DNA from: Melioribacter sp051488685
GTDB taxonomy: Bacteria; Bacteroidota; Ignavibacteria; Ignavibacteriales; Melioribacteraceae
Assembly (NCBI RefSeq): GCF_051488685.1
Contig: NZ_JBPSEH010000003.1
Coordinates: forward strand, 186,001 to 250,000
Length of the DNA: 64,000 bases
Direction: 5' to 3'
The position numbers and the translations under genes are program-made. The notes beneath the pieces are model-generated. The model saw only the letters and a list, made by a program, of their open reading frames with translations, ran no database searches and had not been told where the DNA came from. Positions 44,595 through 53,186 of the stretch are shown here, piece by piece (position 1 is the stretch's first letter; each line of letters begins with the position of its first letter).

Positions 44595-45195
44595 TTAATT
44601 TTTGGTGCACAATAAATCCATAATTTAATTTTGTGTTTATCCTGATCACATTGCTATAATTTTGCAGCAGAATTAACTCAGTTTCTTCCGGAGTAATTTT
44701 TCCACGCGTATGAAGTTTATTGTATCTGATTCTGTAGCTTCTATCCATAGCATCAAAACCAGCTGAATTAAAATCTGCAATCAACATCTTACCATTCGAA
44801 GAATGAACCCTAATAATTTCATCAAGACATAATTGTAGATTTTCAAGTTCGTGAAGAGTATTTATACAAACTATATTATCAATCGAGTTATCGCGAAAAG
44901 GGATTTTTTCCAGGTTGAGTTTTATGTAATGAACTTTATGTCGAAAATTTTCGGAAATTCTTTTCTCGCTTTCACTTTTAAATTTATGATTATTATCGCC
45001 GGTAATTATCGAATATCCAAGTCTTGTTAATATTGATAAGGCTCTGCCCGTTCCGGTAGCCACATCAAGAATAATATTGCCTGACGGAAAATCTGCTGAT
45101 TGAATCAATTCGAAATATTCCTTTATTAAATCAAAACCCCACTCGTTCAACAACAAATCGTTTTCGGATTTTGGAATTGAGTTTAAATCTATCAT
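44584..45195 (-). CDS. class I SAM-dependent methyltransferase
   Basis: This 203-residue protein has motif I NIILDVATGTGRALSIL near residue 45, ITGDNNHKFKSESE, then IVCINTLHELENLQLCLDEIIRVHSSNGKMLIADF. A C-terminal helix segment may form the substrate pocket. It is distinct from the methyltransferase at 43558. Its start overlaps the permease stop in a TAATG junction. Substrate unknown. Confidence 0.82.
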   Translation of the reverse strand: MIDLNSIPKSENDLLLNEWGFDLIKEYFELIQSADFPSGNIILDVATGTGRALSILTRLGYSIITGDNNHKFKSESEKRISENFRHKVHYIKLNLEKIPFRDNSIDNIVCINTLHELENLQLCLDEIIRVHSSNGKMLIADFNSAGFDAMDRSYRIRYNKLHTRGKITPEETELILLQNYSNVIRINTKLNYGFIVHQKLNAG

Positions 45196-46034
45196 TAGTA
45201 TCCTATCAAATAAATAATCAACCCGGCTACCAATCCGAAAACAAGGTTAAATATTTTTATACGCAGCGAATCTTTTACAGAATAAGAAAGCATGGGAAGC
45301 ATTCCGTGTCCATCTTGAACAACCGAACTTGTAAACAAAACCGAGAACGGGATTAATCCTTTTGCAAAAAGCATTACAAAAATTAAGTGTGGACCGGATT
45401 CCGGAATTATGCCTATTAATGCAGATAGTATTAAAAGAAAAAATGTATAATCTGCAGTTATACTTTTAAGATCAATGAAACTTATCCCGTATTCAACAAC
45501 CAGCAAGGCGGCGAAAGTCCATAAAAATATTTTCAAGATATGCCCCTTTATTATGTGCATCCAGATGTGAACTTTGAAATAATGCTTATAACCTTTTTCG
45601 CCTGGATGGTATTGTTTGAATTGGCAATCTGTACAGGTTTTAATGCGAAATTTTTTGACGATGTAATCGGTAAAATATCCTGCGACAATGCCAAGCACAA
45701 AAAGAATTCCGAACATTATCAAAGCTGTATCGGGAAACATCGCAAGCATTACAAATTGTTCGTCGCCCGAAGTTGCAAGCATTAAACCTGTAAGAGCACC
45801 GAAACTTATCATGCCATGAATATAAAGCGAAACCCCGGCAAACGAACCCAGACAGCCCGGCGCCGCACCAAGTAACGAGGCAACAAAATATTGTTTCCAT
45901 CTATTGCCTGTTTGTAAAATCGATTCCAGCTTACCCTTTGTTTTAACGTTTAAAAAATCTACGGCTATCATCATTATTAAAACAAGAAGGGTAACCTTTA
46001 CAGATTCTTTCAAGACATTAATTATTACGTCCAT
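45195..46034 (-). CDS. ArsP_2-type 10-TM metal/metalloid permease
   Basis: The 279 residues form about eight to ten membrane helices. Characteristic stretches of the pfam11449 family ('putative 10TM heavy-metal exporter', also called putative manganese transporter) are GAAPGCLGSFAGVSLYIHG near 58, ATSGDEQFVMLAMFP near 85 and IGIIPESGPHLIFVMLFAKG near 208. Late SSVVQDGHGMLPMLSYS completes the set. A Cys-rich cytoplasmic loop (KTCTDCQFKQYHPG) could bind metal. The transported ion is unknown. It heads a five-gene run to the TonB receptor. Confidence 0.82.
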   Translation of the reverse strand: MDVIINVLKESVKVTLLVLIMMIAVDFLNVKTKGKLESILQTGNRWKQYFVASLLGAAPGCLGSFAGVSLYIHGMISFGALTGLMLATSGDEQFVMLAMFPDTALIMFGILFVLGIVAGYFTDYIVKKFRIKTCTDCQFKQYHPGEKGYKHYFKVHIWMHIIKGHILKIFLWTFAALLVVEYGISFIDLKSITADYTFFLLILSALIGIIPESGPHLIFVMLFAKGLIPFSVLFTSSVVQDGHGMLPMLSYSVKDSLRIKIFNLVFGLVAGLIIYLIGY

Positions 46035-46100
46035 TATTCAACCAGCTAATTATTTTACATAAAAAATTTCTTTCTTTTTAATTAAACTTTCAAACCTGTG

Positions 46101-46847
46101 CTAAGCAATTCGAAAAACCTTACCAACCCCTGCTTTAATATATCTTGTATCAAAAACTTGCTTAAATATTTCTATTGTATTATCGCCCGAGCAATGGGTC
46201 GGAGAAACATATTGTATCTCCATCTTTAGTATTTCTTGAATTAGATTATTCAGACTTTCAACCGCTATATTTCTTAGATGAAACCCGCCTAAAGCAAGGT
46301 GAATTTTTTCATCTGGAAATTGTTTTTTCGCCACTTCAAGAATGTTAATTATACCGGGGTGAGCACAACCGGTAATCACAATTATTCCTTTCCCACTTCG
46401 AATTACCAGCACCTGCTCGGGTATACTACCGCCAAACTCACCGAGTGAATATACATCTGGAAGTATTTCTCTAAATGAAGAAACAGCCACAGCCTCAGCG
46501 CCTGAATTTATTATATTATCTTTAAGTTGTTGAGGAAATGATTGAGGGTAAAATACTTTTACACAAGAATTAAGTTCAAAAAAATCGTTTAATCCGCCTG
46601 TATGATCATGGTGGTAATGTGATAAAAAAACAATATCAATATTTCCCGGGTTGATGCCGAGTTTCTTCATATTAGCCAGAAGTATCTTGCCATTATCACC
46701 TGTATCGAAAAGTAATTTTGTTTCACCAAATTCAACAACTACTGCAAACCCCCAGTCGCTTTGTAAGCCTTCTAAAAAAATATTATTATCGTAAACTATT
46801 GTTAGTTTTATTTTTTCATTTTCTTTTGTTTGTATATTCATGGCCAT
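46101..46847 (-). CDS. metallo-beta-lactamase-fold hydrolase
   Basis: Visible metal-binding motifs are FLSHYHHDHTGGL near residue 75, the later ITGCAHPGIINI, and a late HCSGD. Together with the WGFAVVVEFGETKLLFDTG start, this matches the COG1237 subgroup, related to a methanopterin-pathway synthase-like protein. The 248 residues are full length. The natural substrate of bacterial members is unknown. It is separated by about 80 bases from the arginine decarboxylase gene. Confidence 0.85.
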   Translation of the reverse strand: MAMNIQTKENEKIKLTIVYDNNIFLEGLQSDWGFAVVVEFGETKLLFDTGDNGKILLANMKKLGINPGNIDIVFLSHYHHDHTGGLNDFFELNSCVKVFYPQSFPQQLKDNIINSGAEAVAVSSFREILPDVYSLGEFGGSIPEQVLVIRSGKGIIVITGCAHPGIINILEVAKKQFPDEKIHLALGGFHLRNIAVESLNNLIQEILKMEIQYVSPTHCSGDNTIEIFKQVFDTRYIKAGVGKVFRIA

Positions 46848-46928
46848 AAAATTATTCCTTAAAATTAATTCTCACCGTAAACAGATACAAAAGTAGTGTT
46901 CTGATTTTATGATTTCCACGATTGTTAT

Positions 46929-47483
46929 TTATGGTAAAAATACGGCAGCCGCCAATACTGTTGTCCACAATCCCTTTTTATCTCCTTTCGCTGTTTGAGT
47001 AACGTTAAACGTTCTTACAATTTTACCGGACATTTTAAAAACCTGTTCGCGCTCATTCCAATCTGTTTCTGAATCAAATTCTACACCGAGCGTAGTTGCA
47101 AGCATTTGAGCCGCCAGATCTTCGGCATAATCGCCGGCAATTTTTTCTTTTACTCCGTATGGATGGTATTCCGAAAGATAGCCGTAATGCTTGCCATCCG
47201 CTGGAATTGCAACTCCAATTGAAGATGCAATCAGCCTGTTGGGCTCGTTAGTAGCATTGCGTGCCATAACCGCAAATGTAATCTGTCCCGCGTTCAGTTC
47301 TTTCAATCCCTGTTGTTTCGAGATTATTTTGCACCCCGGCGGAAAAATACTACTGACTGATACCAGGTTGCATATTTCAATTCCGGCATTCCTCAATGCA
47401 GCTTCAAATGAGCTTAAATAATCTTTGTGTCTGCCTACACCTTTAGTAAAAAACACCTTCGTTGGAACGTACAATTTTTTCAC
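46929..47483 (-). CDS. pyruvoyl-dependent arginine decarboxylase
   Basis: The proenzyme self-cleaves at the Ser-Ser bond in LVSVSSIFPPGCKII (Ser44-Ser45) to make the pyruvoyl cofactor. Conserved QITFAVMARNATNEPNRLIASSIG and GYLSEYHPYG follow. At 184 residues it is the usual length of the archaeal/Chlorobi PvlArgDC family. It produces agmatine for polyamine synthesis. The start ATG 47483 follows AGAGGTG. It appears to be a stand-alone gene. Confidence 0.93.
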   Translation of the reverse strand: MKKLYVPTKVFFTKGVGRHKDYLSSFEAALRNAGIEICNLVSVSSIFPPGCKIISKQQGLKELNAGQITFAVMARNATNEPNRLIASSIGVAIPADGKHYGYLSEYHPYGVKEKIAGDYAEDLAAQMLATTLGVEFDSETDWNEREQVFKMSGKIVRTFNVTQTAKGDKKGLWTTVLAAAVFLP

Positions 47484-47538
47484 CTCTTATTTTGTTGGAA
47501 AAAGTCTTTTTTCAAAAGAAATAATTTATTGAATATAG

Positions 47539-47979
47539 TTATCCCATAGTTGCATTAATCATCCAAATTTGTTTTTCCAGCCATGCAATATTTTCATCTG
47601 CTAAAGCAGCTGTTGGCGAGTCTTCCAATTCTTCGGCAATTTTTGAAATATCTTTAAATTCTTTGTTCATTAATTCAAAATCGTTACGTATAGAACCCAG
47701 CACAAATATTCCGTCAAAATCATTTTTGCTTTCTTCTTTTATTGCAGCGTTATTTAAATATTCTTTCATTGATGCGAATGGTTTTCCACCAAGCTGAACT
47801 ATTCTTTCTGCGACCTCGTCGAATAGTTTTGCAAAATAACCGTAATAAAATTCGGTTAGTTCATGAACCGCTTTGAAAGTAATCCCCTTAACATTCCAGT
47901 GGTAATTATGAAGTTTTATATAAATTACCTGGATATTAGCGAGATTTTTGTTTAACAATTCAATGACCTTGCTTTTCAT
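47539..47979 (-). CDS. dps: Dps/ferritin-like DNA-protection protein
   Basis: This four-helix protein of 146 residues has the Dps ferroxidase signature HNYHWNVKGITFKAVHELTEFYYGYFAKLFDEVAERI (residues 23-59, read in parts): His, His, Asp and Glu are placed as in the inter-subunit iron site. It ends DENIAWLEKQIWMINATMG. It oxidises and stores iron and protects DNA from peroxide. Its ATG overlaps the NifX-like gene upstream (ATGA), linking iron storage to the putative Fe-S/metal-cluster genes. Confidence 0.9.
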   Translation of the reverse strand: MKSKVIELLNKNLANIQVIYIKLHNYHWNVKGITFKAVHELTEFYYGYFAKLFDEVAERIVQLGGKPFASMKEYLNNAAIKEESKNDFDGIFVLGSIRNDFELMNKEFKDISKIAEELEDSPTAALADENIAWLEKQIWMINATMG

Positions 47980-48314
47980 TTAGTACCGCGTTGTTGTTTT
48001 GACAAATAAATATTAACAGCATCTTTAACTTTTACTGAAGCTGTAAATCCGTCGACAATTTTTATTCCGACTTTCTTTAGAGCATCTCCGGCTTTGTCAC
48101 CAACTTTACCGGTAAGCAAAACTTCTGCGCCGTGCTTGTTTATTAATTCAGCAGCTTTAGGACCGGCGCCGCTACTCATTTGCTCGCCGAGGTTGGATAT
48201 GGCTTCAAATTTCATTGTTTCGGAATCGACAATTATAAAATACTGACAGCGTCCGAACTGTTCACTCACAAGCGCGTCCATTGATCCGCCAGTTGATGTT
48301 ACGGCTATTTTCAT
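47976..48314 (-). CDS. NifX/NifB-like dinitrogenase cofactor-family protein
   Basis: The 112 residues from ATG 48314 (AGGTG upstream) carry MKIAVTSTGGSMDALVSEQFGRCQYFIIVD and SSGAGPKAAELINKHGAEVLLTGKVGDKA, the Nitro_FeMo-Co fold. In nitrogen fixers such domains carry FeMo-co precursors; here there are no nif structural genes. Stand-alone copies are common in anaerobes next to MinD-type ATPases, as here, and probably bind or carry a metal cluster. Confidence 0.88.
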   Translation of the reverse strand: MKIAVTSTGGSMDALVSEQFGRCQYFIIVDSETMKFEAISNLGEQMSSGAGPKAAELINKHGAEVLLTGKVGDKAGDALKKVGIKIVDGFTASVKVKDAVNIYLSKQQRGTK

Positions 48315-48327
48315 GATCACACCTTTT

Positions 48328-49209
48328 TTAATTAGCAGTTATTTCAATTTGCATTTCTAATTGTTTCCATATAATGCTTATTTCATTGCGGATTGTCTGA
48401 TCTTCTTCAACTACATTGTGACCGCATATTAAAGCCTTCACAAATTTTTCATCAAACGGGATTGACCCAATTACTGGAATCTTTTTGTTTTCGGCATATT
48501 TAAATATTTCGGTGGTAATCTCTAAATTTAAATCATATTTGTTGATCACAATTCCCGAATGAATTTTAAATGTGCTTAATAATTCAACAAGCCTTTTTAA
48601 ATCGTGAATTCCTGAGACTGTTGGTTCCGTTACAATTACAGCATAATCCACAGCTGCTAAGCTTGCATTAACCGGGCAACCGATCCCAGGAGGTCCATCA
48701 ACTATAACCCATTCTATCTCTGAAGAAATATTTTCCAGAGCTTTCTTTTTGATTTCACTTACAAGTTTACCCGAATTTCCCTCGCCCGGGTAAAGTTTTG
48801 CATAATAAAATTTCGATTTATCTTTTATTTCACATTCAAAGAATGAACCTGATTTTGAAGGATTAAATTTTATTGCATCATAAGGACATATTCGATAACA
48901 GAATCCGCATCCTTCACACCTTATTTGATCTACCACATAATTACTTATTGTACTGAATCTGCAGACAGCTTCACATAGCCCGCACTCTTTGCATTTGCTT
49001 CTATCAATAGTTGCTTTCTTGCCTCCGTAAAATTCATATCTGTTTACTATCTTTGGTTTTAATACGAGATGAAGATTTGCTGCATCAACATCGCAATCGA
49101 TAATAACTTTATTATTTATCAAGCTCGCAAAGGCGGCAGACAACGTTGTCTTGCCTGTTCCACCTTTTCCGCTGAGAATTACAATCTGTTTGTAAGGTTT
49201 ATCATGCAT
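48328..49209 (-). CDS. MinD-type ATPase with inserted double ferredoxin domain
   Basis: The deviant Walker A is ILSGKGGTGKTTLSAA at residues 11-26. A 2x[4Fe-4S] insertion follows, CKECGLCEAVCRF...CEGCGFCYRICPYDA (about 72-112), then VDGPPGIGCPVNAS and VIVTEPTVSGIHDLKRL. This is a cobQ/CobB/MinD/ParA-family ATPase that may load or move Fe-S or mixed-metal clusters. It overlaps the paralogous upstream gene by 8 bases and precedes the NifX-like gene. Specific function unknown. Confidence 0.9.
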   Translation of the reverse strand: MHDKPYKQIVILSGKGGTGKTTLSAAFASLINNKVIIDCDVDAANLHLVLKPKIVNRYEFYGGKKATIDRSKCKECGLCEAVCRFSTISNYVVDQIRCEGCGFCYRICPYDAIKFNPSKSGSFFECEIKDKSKFYYAKLYPGEGNSGKLVSEIKKKALENISSEIEWVIVDGPPGIGCPVNASLAAVDYAVIVTEPTVSGIHDLKRLVELLSTFKIHSGIVINKYDLNLEITTEIFKYAENKKIPVIGSIPFDEKFVKALICGHNVVEEDQTIRNEISIIWKQLEMQIEITAN

Positions 49210-50050
49210 TTACTTTCTCTAATTCCTCCATAATCTTTTTATGCAGCCGAATAAAACCTTCTTTCAATTCCGGATATTTTTTTACTGGAAGTATCGCTTC
49301 TGAATAAGCTTCGGCATATCTTCTATCAAAAGAGATTTTAAGCAATACTTCGATATTGTTGACATTCAAATAGTTTTCCATTTCTTCGAAAGAGGAATTA
49401 TATTTATTGATTACAACCCCGAAAGGGATATCAATCGATTTCAGCACTTCGATGGCAAGTTTCAAATCGTTCAATCCGAAAGGTGTTGATTCTGTAACGA
49501 GCAAACAATAATCTGAACCTTTAACTGCTTCAACCATAGAACATGAAGTGCCTGGCGGTGAATCGATTATGTTTACTTTCTCTTTAATAATTTTTTTCTT
49601 TACTTCCTTAATTAAAGGCGCCGCTGTTGCCTCTCCAATTTTTAATAACCCGTCTACAAAAAGCACTTTATCTTTTGTAATTCCTGTTCTAACAATTCCA
49701 ATCTCTTTTTCTCTTTCGGTAATTACTTTTAATGGACAGAAATATTTACATGCGCCGCAGCTATGACACAGCTCTTCGAACAATACAATCTCAAATTTCA
49801 GATTAATCAAAGCGTTAAATTCGCAAACATCTATGCAATTACCACAAAACGTACATTTATCTTGGTCTATTAAAGGAAGTAATTTTTCAGCGCTTTCTTC
49901 TGTTAAAAATTCTGGTTTAAGAAGAAGATGTCCGTTCGGCTCTTCAACGTCGCAATCTAAATAAACACTTTCCGGAATTACTGAGGCAAGACTTGCTGCA
50001 ATTGTTGTCTTGCCGGTTCCTCCTTTGCCGGATGCAATTGATATTATCAT
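49202..50050 (-). CDS. MinD-type ATPase with ferredoxin domain, paralog
   Basis: Walker A IASGKGGTGKTTIAAS lies at residues 5-20. The ferredoxin insertion CTFCGNCIDVCEF...CHSCGACKYFCPLKV lies around 67-109, followed by IDSPPGTSCSMVEAV and LLVTESTPFGLNDLKLA. It clearly pairs with the gene at 48328-49209, and the two likely form a heterodimer as is usual when they occur side by side. Length 282 residues, no missing motif. It lies 12 bases after a NifX-like gene. Confidence 0.9.
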   Translation of the reverse strand: MIISIASGKGGTGKTTIAASLASVIPESVYLDCDVEEPNGHLLLKPEFLTEESAEKLLPLIDQDKCTFCGNCIDVCEFNALINLKFEIVLFEELCHSCGACKYFCPLKVITEREKEIGIVRTGITKDKVLFVDGLLKIGEATAAPLIKEVKKKIIKEKVNIIDSPPGTSCSMVEAVKGSDYCLLVTESTPFGLNDLKLAIEVLKSIDIPFGVVINKYNSSFEEMENYLNVNNIEVLLKISFDRRYAEAYSEAILPVKKYPELKEGFIRLHKKIMEELEKVNA

Positions 50051-50061
50051 TGTTTTTTTAA

Positions 50062-50451
50062 TTAATTAAAGTGCTCATTATCATGCTTGTGTCCGTGTTT
50101 GCATGCTTCGTAACCATGCAACTTTCCTTGAGTAAAGAGTTCCAAGGCTTCTTCATAGAGAAGTCCGGGCGCTGTAATAACATCAATGCCGAACGATAAA
50201 AAATTAGAAACTGCTTTTTGTCCCATTCCGCCAGCAATAATCGTGCTTACATTGAATTGCTTGACATAGCCCGGCAACTGGCATGAGCCGCCGTGTTCAC
50301 CGGCCAGGGGATTAAAAAAAGTTTCTGTTTTAACGACCTTCTTTTGTTCGTCAAGTTCGCAAATATTGAATTTTGTGCATCTTCCAAAATGTTCGGCTAC
50401 CCTTTCCTTAGCACCGTATTCTTCAATTGCTATTGCTATTCTTTGATTCAT
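50062..50451 (-). CDS. NifX/NifB-like protein with His-rich tail
   Basis: The 129 residues contain the FeMo-co-binding-type core (RVAEHFGRCTKFNICEL, GGSCQLPGYVKQFNVSTIIAGGMGQKA). The tail is rich in histidine (HGYEACKHGHKHDNEHFN) and could bind metal. Its ATG overlaps the next NifX-like gene's stop in ATGA. It is the second of three such proteins in this cluster, each with a different length and tail. Confidence 0.88.
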   Translation of the reverse strand: MNQRIAIAIEEYGAKERVAEHFGRCTKFNICELDEQKKVVKTETFFNPLAGEHGGSCQLPGYVKQFNVSTIIAGGMGQKAVSNFLSFGIDVITAPGLLYEEALELFTQGKLHGYEACKHGHKHDNEHFN

Positions 50452-50876
50452 AAATCTCCCCTTTTGTTTTTAAATAATTTATTACCATGACAATTTTTGC
50501 CATACCTTTTTCTTTTTTTACCCCGAGTATAACAGTAATCAATAGATACAGCAGCAGTTAATTTACCCTCGTTGTAAAGTTGGATGGCATCTGCAGCCGT
50601 TCCTTCTTGACACAGATAAACTTTTATACCTGCCGAAGCGAGAAACCGAAAAGGATTAGTACCAATATTTCTTGTAATTACAATATTAATGTTGTTTTCA
50701 ATTAATGTTCGAGCAGCTTGGATACCGGCACCGCCCAGTTCCTTTGCATAAGGATTATTAATAATTTTTTCCGATTCACCCTCGGTATTAAAAATCAAGA
50801 AGAAATTACTTCTTCCGAAAACCTCGGAAAGTTGTGATGTCTTTTCAGGTTTCTCTAATGCTACGGCTATTTTCAT
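50448..50876 (-). CDS. NifX/NifB-like protein with basic Cys tail
   Basis: This 142-residue protein has the core KIAVALEKPEKTSQLSEVFGRSNFFLIFN and GGAGIQAARTLIENNINIVITRNIGTNPF. The C-terminal tail is basic with single Cys and His residues (CYTRGKKRKRYGKNCHGNKLF). It heads the NifX/MinD run and overlaps the next gene in ATGA. The three paralogs probably act on the same cluster or metal at different steps; that is inference. Confidence 0.87.
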   Translation of the reverse strand: MKIAVALEKPEKTSQLSEVFGRSNFFLIFNTEGESEKIINNPYAKELGGAGIQAARTLIENNINIVITRNIGTNPFRFLASAGIKVYLCQEGTAADAIQLYNEGKLTAAVSIDYCYTRGKKRKRYGKNCHGNKLFKNKRGDL

Positions 50877-50958
50877 TTATTTAACCTTTGCGTCTTTGCG
50901 TGAGATGGCATTCCAAGGATATAAAAATACACGCGATGTCCGACAGGAGAAAAGATCA

Positions 50959-51204
50959 TTATCTATTCACGAATCTTCTACCACGACCTCTTCCGCCACC
51001 TTTACCGCAACCGCTTCGGAAACGATTTCCTGCTCCACCACGAGGTCTGCCACCACGGCCTAATCCATAAACCTCTTCTTTGTTTTCAGAAGACTGTGCT
51101 GCAGTTTTTTCAGTCTGCGTTGTTTGCGTATCAAAACAGCGTCCTCTTCTTCTACCTGTTAAAGGACCTCGTCCCATTGGACCAGTATGATCAAATCCGG
51201 GCAT
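50959..51204 (-). CDS. DUF5320-like Gly/Arg-rich small protein
   Basis: The 81 residues start MPGFDHTGPMGRGPLTGRR, the hallmark N-terminus of the DUF5320 family, which nearly always sits beside NifX-like and ferredoxin-MinD genes. Two Cys (RGRCF, SGCGK) and a long Gly/Arg-rich tail follow. The ATG follows AGGAGGAATTT. Function is unknown; a scaffold or metal-chaperone role is only a guess from context. A proline-rich frame on the other strand is its shadow. Confidence 0.85.
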   Translation of the reverse strand: MPGFDHTGPMGRGPLTGRRRGRCFDTQTTQTEKTAAQSSENKEEVYGLGRGGRPRGGAGNRFRSGCGKGGGRGRGRRFVNR

Positions 51205-51332
51205 AAATTCCTCCTATGTTTTTGTTTGTTAATATTATTAGATCAAATGATGTTCAGTTAGCCATTCATCGTTATACATTGTTGAAAATATTTATAATCC
51301 GAATCATAAATTAATGTTATGATGCCAGCTTT

Positions 51333-52211
51333 TTAATTAATTTCATTTGCCAATTTAACTGCTCCCAAAATGTTAGCGTCCGCTCGAGCCGCCTGCAATA
51401 ATTCCTTCTTCGAGTGCAAGTTTTTTGTCCACTCAATTGCGATTTTACTTTCAATCTGATACATATCGTCAAGCAAGTCGAGTTGTGTAGTTTTTATCAA
51501 AGGTTCATCGCCAATTCCTTCAATCAGAGAACGTGAGGGTTTTATTAATTTCTTTCCTTTAAAGTATTTATAAAAGATGGAGCCTACCGTATTGATGCCG
51601 CATACTCTTATATTGGAATTTTTTTCTTTCAAATATTTACCGTCACTAATAATTGTTCCGCCTGTTCCAATTTCGTCGATTAAATAATCAATTTTTCCGT
51701 TCATCTGTTTCCAAATTTCAGGTCCCGTTGTTACAAAGTGCGCGCTGTTGTCAAGATTGTTATGCTGATCGAAGCAGGAAAGTGAAAAATCATCCTTTAC
51801 AAGATTATACGCATATTGATAGCACGACTCTGGATGTTCAGGTAGAAGCGACGCATCTACCTTAATTACATCAACTCCGAGCACTCCAAGCATTTTTATT
51901 TTTTCTGTGCTCGCAGTGTCACGAATCACTATTTTAATCTTGTATCCTTTTTTACGGCAATCAATAGATAGAGCGTTAGCGGTGTTGCCATAAAAATTAT
52001 CAAGAATCACATCGCCCGGTTTTAGTTTAATTTCGCGTTCAGCTTTTTCGATCATGTATCTTGCAATTCGATCCTTAACGCTGCCACCCAGATTCATATA
52101 ATCAAGTTTTGAATAAATATTAGCTTTCAATCCTTTCGAAATGCTACCGAGTTTAACGTATAGCGTTCTGCCTGTTGATCCCAATACAATATCAAAACAA
52201 TTATTTCTCAT
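51333..52211 (-). CDS. cysteine-synthase-family PLP enzyme
   Basis: PLP Lys lies in LDYMNLGGSVKDRIARYMIE near residue 46. The substrate loop reads FYGNTANALS where classic CysK has T-S-G-N-T-G, and EIGTGGTIISDGKYLKE is the phosphate-binding loop. At 292 residues it is slightly short. The altered substrate loop suggests a substrate other than O-acetylserine. It overlaps the radical SAM gene upstream by 11 bases and is last in a run with the CGGC protein. Confidence 0.83.
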   Translation of the reverse strand: MRNNCFDIVLGSTGRTLYVKLGSISKGLKANIYSKLDYMNLGGSVKDRIARYMIEKAEREIKLKPGDVILDNFYGNTANALSIDCRKKGYKIKIVIRDTASTEKIKMLGVLGVDVIKVDASLLPEHPESCYQYAYNLVKDDFSLSCFDQHNNLDNSAHFVTTGPEIWKQMNGKIDYLIDEIGTGGTIISDGKYLKEKNSNIRVCGINTVGSIFYKYFKGKKLIKPSRSLIEGIGDEPLIKTTQLDLLDDMYQIESKIAIEWTKNLHSKKELLQAARADANILGAVKLANEIN

Positions 52212-53157
52212 TCATCTCTCGTGAGTGAATATTTTTTATGTAATATAAATCATTGTTGTATTCAACGAACTTAATCAAGTTATTTCTGAGCATGCTGTTG
52301 ATCATTTCCCAATTAGAATTTGCTTTAGATAGAAATTTTTCAACTGCATCCTTACGCATTGGATGAACCGCAAGAATATTCATCAATTCTTTTTCAGCAT
52401 CGGAAGAATAACTAAAGTCCGTTCCTTCGTTGTGAACTATTAACTCAACATTATTCAATAGACAGCTGAAAATTTGATATGCTGCATTTAAACTTTCTTC
52501 AGTCGGAATATTTACCAATTTCTCGGCGGGCGGACGCGTAGGAACCAATATATAAGATTTATGCGGGTTTATTTCGCTTATTATTTGTGCAGTTTTACTC
52601 AGAGATTCAATACTATCGTTAACACCTTTTACAAGCATAGTTTCGGTTACCAGAACTCCTTTGTAGGTATACGCAAACAGTTCTATTCCATGAAGTATTT
52701 CATGGAGGTCAAGCAATCCGTGTGGTCTGTTAACTTTACGCCAGATATTTTCATAACCAGAATCGATTTTAACCGAAACCCAATCTGCTTTCATCAAATC
52801 TCTTCTTACTTCTTCATCATTCATTAAAGATGAATTAGTAATGACCGCTATTTTAATCCCGAATGATTTTAACCTGTCGACAGTTTTTCCAAGGTTAATA
52901 TCGAGTGTAGGTTCGCCGTCAGGCACAAAAGTTAAGTAATCAATTTGCTCACCTGCTTTTTGAAGTTGAGTTATTCTTTCTGCAGCTTCGTCATAAATAT
53001 GGTTTGTTGAATAATACTCTTTTCTCGAAATCGACATTGTATTAGTAGAGCCAAGCTGGCAGTAAATACATGAATAACTGCAAACTTTTGGCGGTATGTT
53101 ATTTATTCCCAATGATCTTCCTAATCTTCGCGACGGTATTGGACCGAAAACTATCAT
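52201..53157 (-). CDS. radical SAM protein (COG0731-like)
   Basis: From ATG 53157 the protein begins MIVFGPIPSRRLGRSLGINN, the family-specific lead. The cluster motif CSYSCIYCQLG follows at about residues 25-35, then PDGEPTLDINLG near 85, and a C-terminal winged-helix-like region (ILAVHPMRKDAVEKFL). A longer frame to 53247 overlaps the preceding gene and has no better start. 318 residues. The reaction is unknown; members are often called wyosine-like by distant similarity only. Confidence 0.87.
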   Translation of the reverse strand: MIVFGPIPSRRLGRSLGINNIPPKVCSYSCIYCQLGSTNTMSISRKEYYSTNHIYDEAAERITQLQKAGEQIDYLTFVPDGEPTLDINLGKTVDRLKSFGIKIAVITNSSLMNDEEVRRDLMKADWVSVKIDSGYENIWRKVNRPHGLLDLHEILHGIELFAYTYKGVLVTETMLVKGVNDSIESLSKTAQIISEINPHKSYILVPTRPPAEKLVNIPTEESLNAAYQIFSCLLNNVELIVHNEGTDFSYSSDAEKELMNILAVHPMRKDAVEKFLSKANSNWEMINSMLRNNLIKFVEYNNDLYYIKNIHSREMNEK

Positions 53158-53186
53158 TTTTAATCCTTTGAATTGTTCCTTTGCAA

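Noticed and set aside
50888..51070. proline-rich plus-strand frame
   Set aside because: It is the reverse complement of the Gly/Arg-rich DUF5320-like gene.
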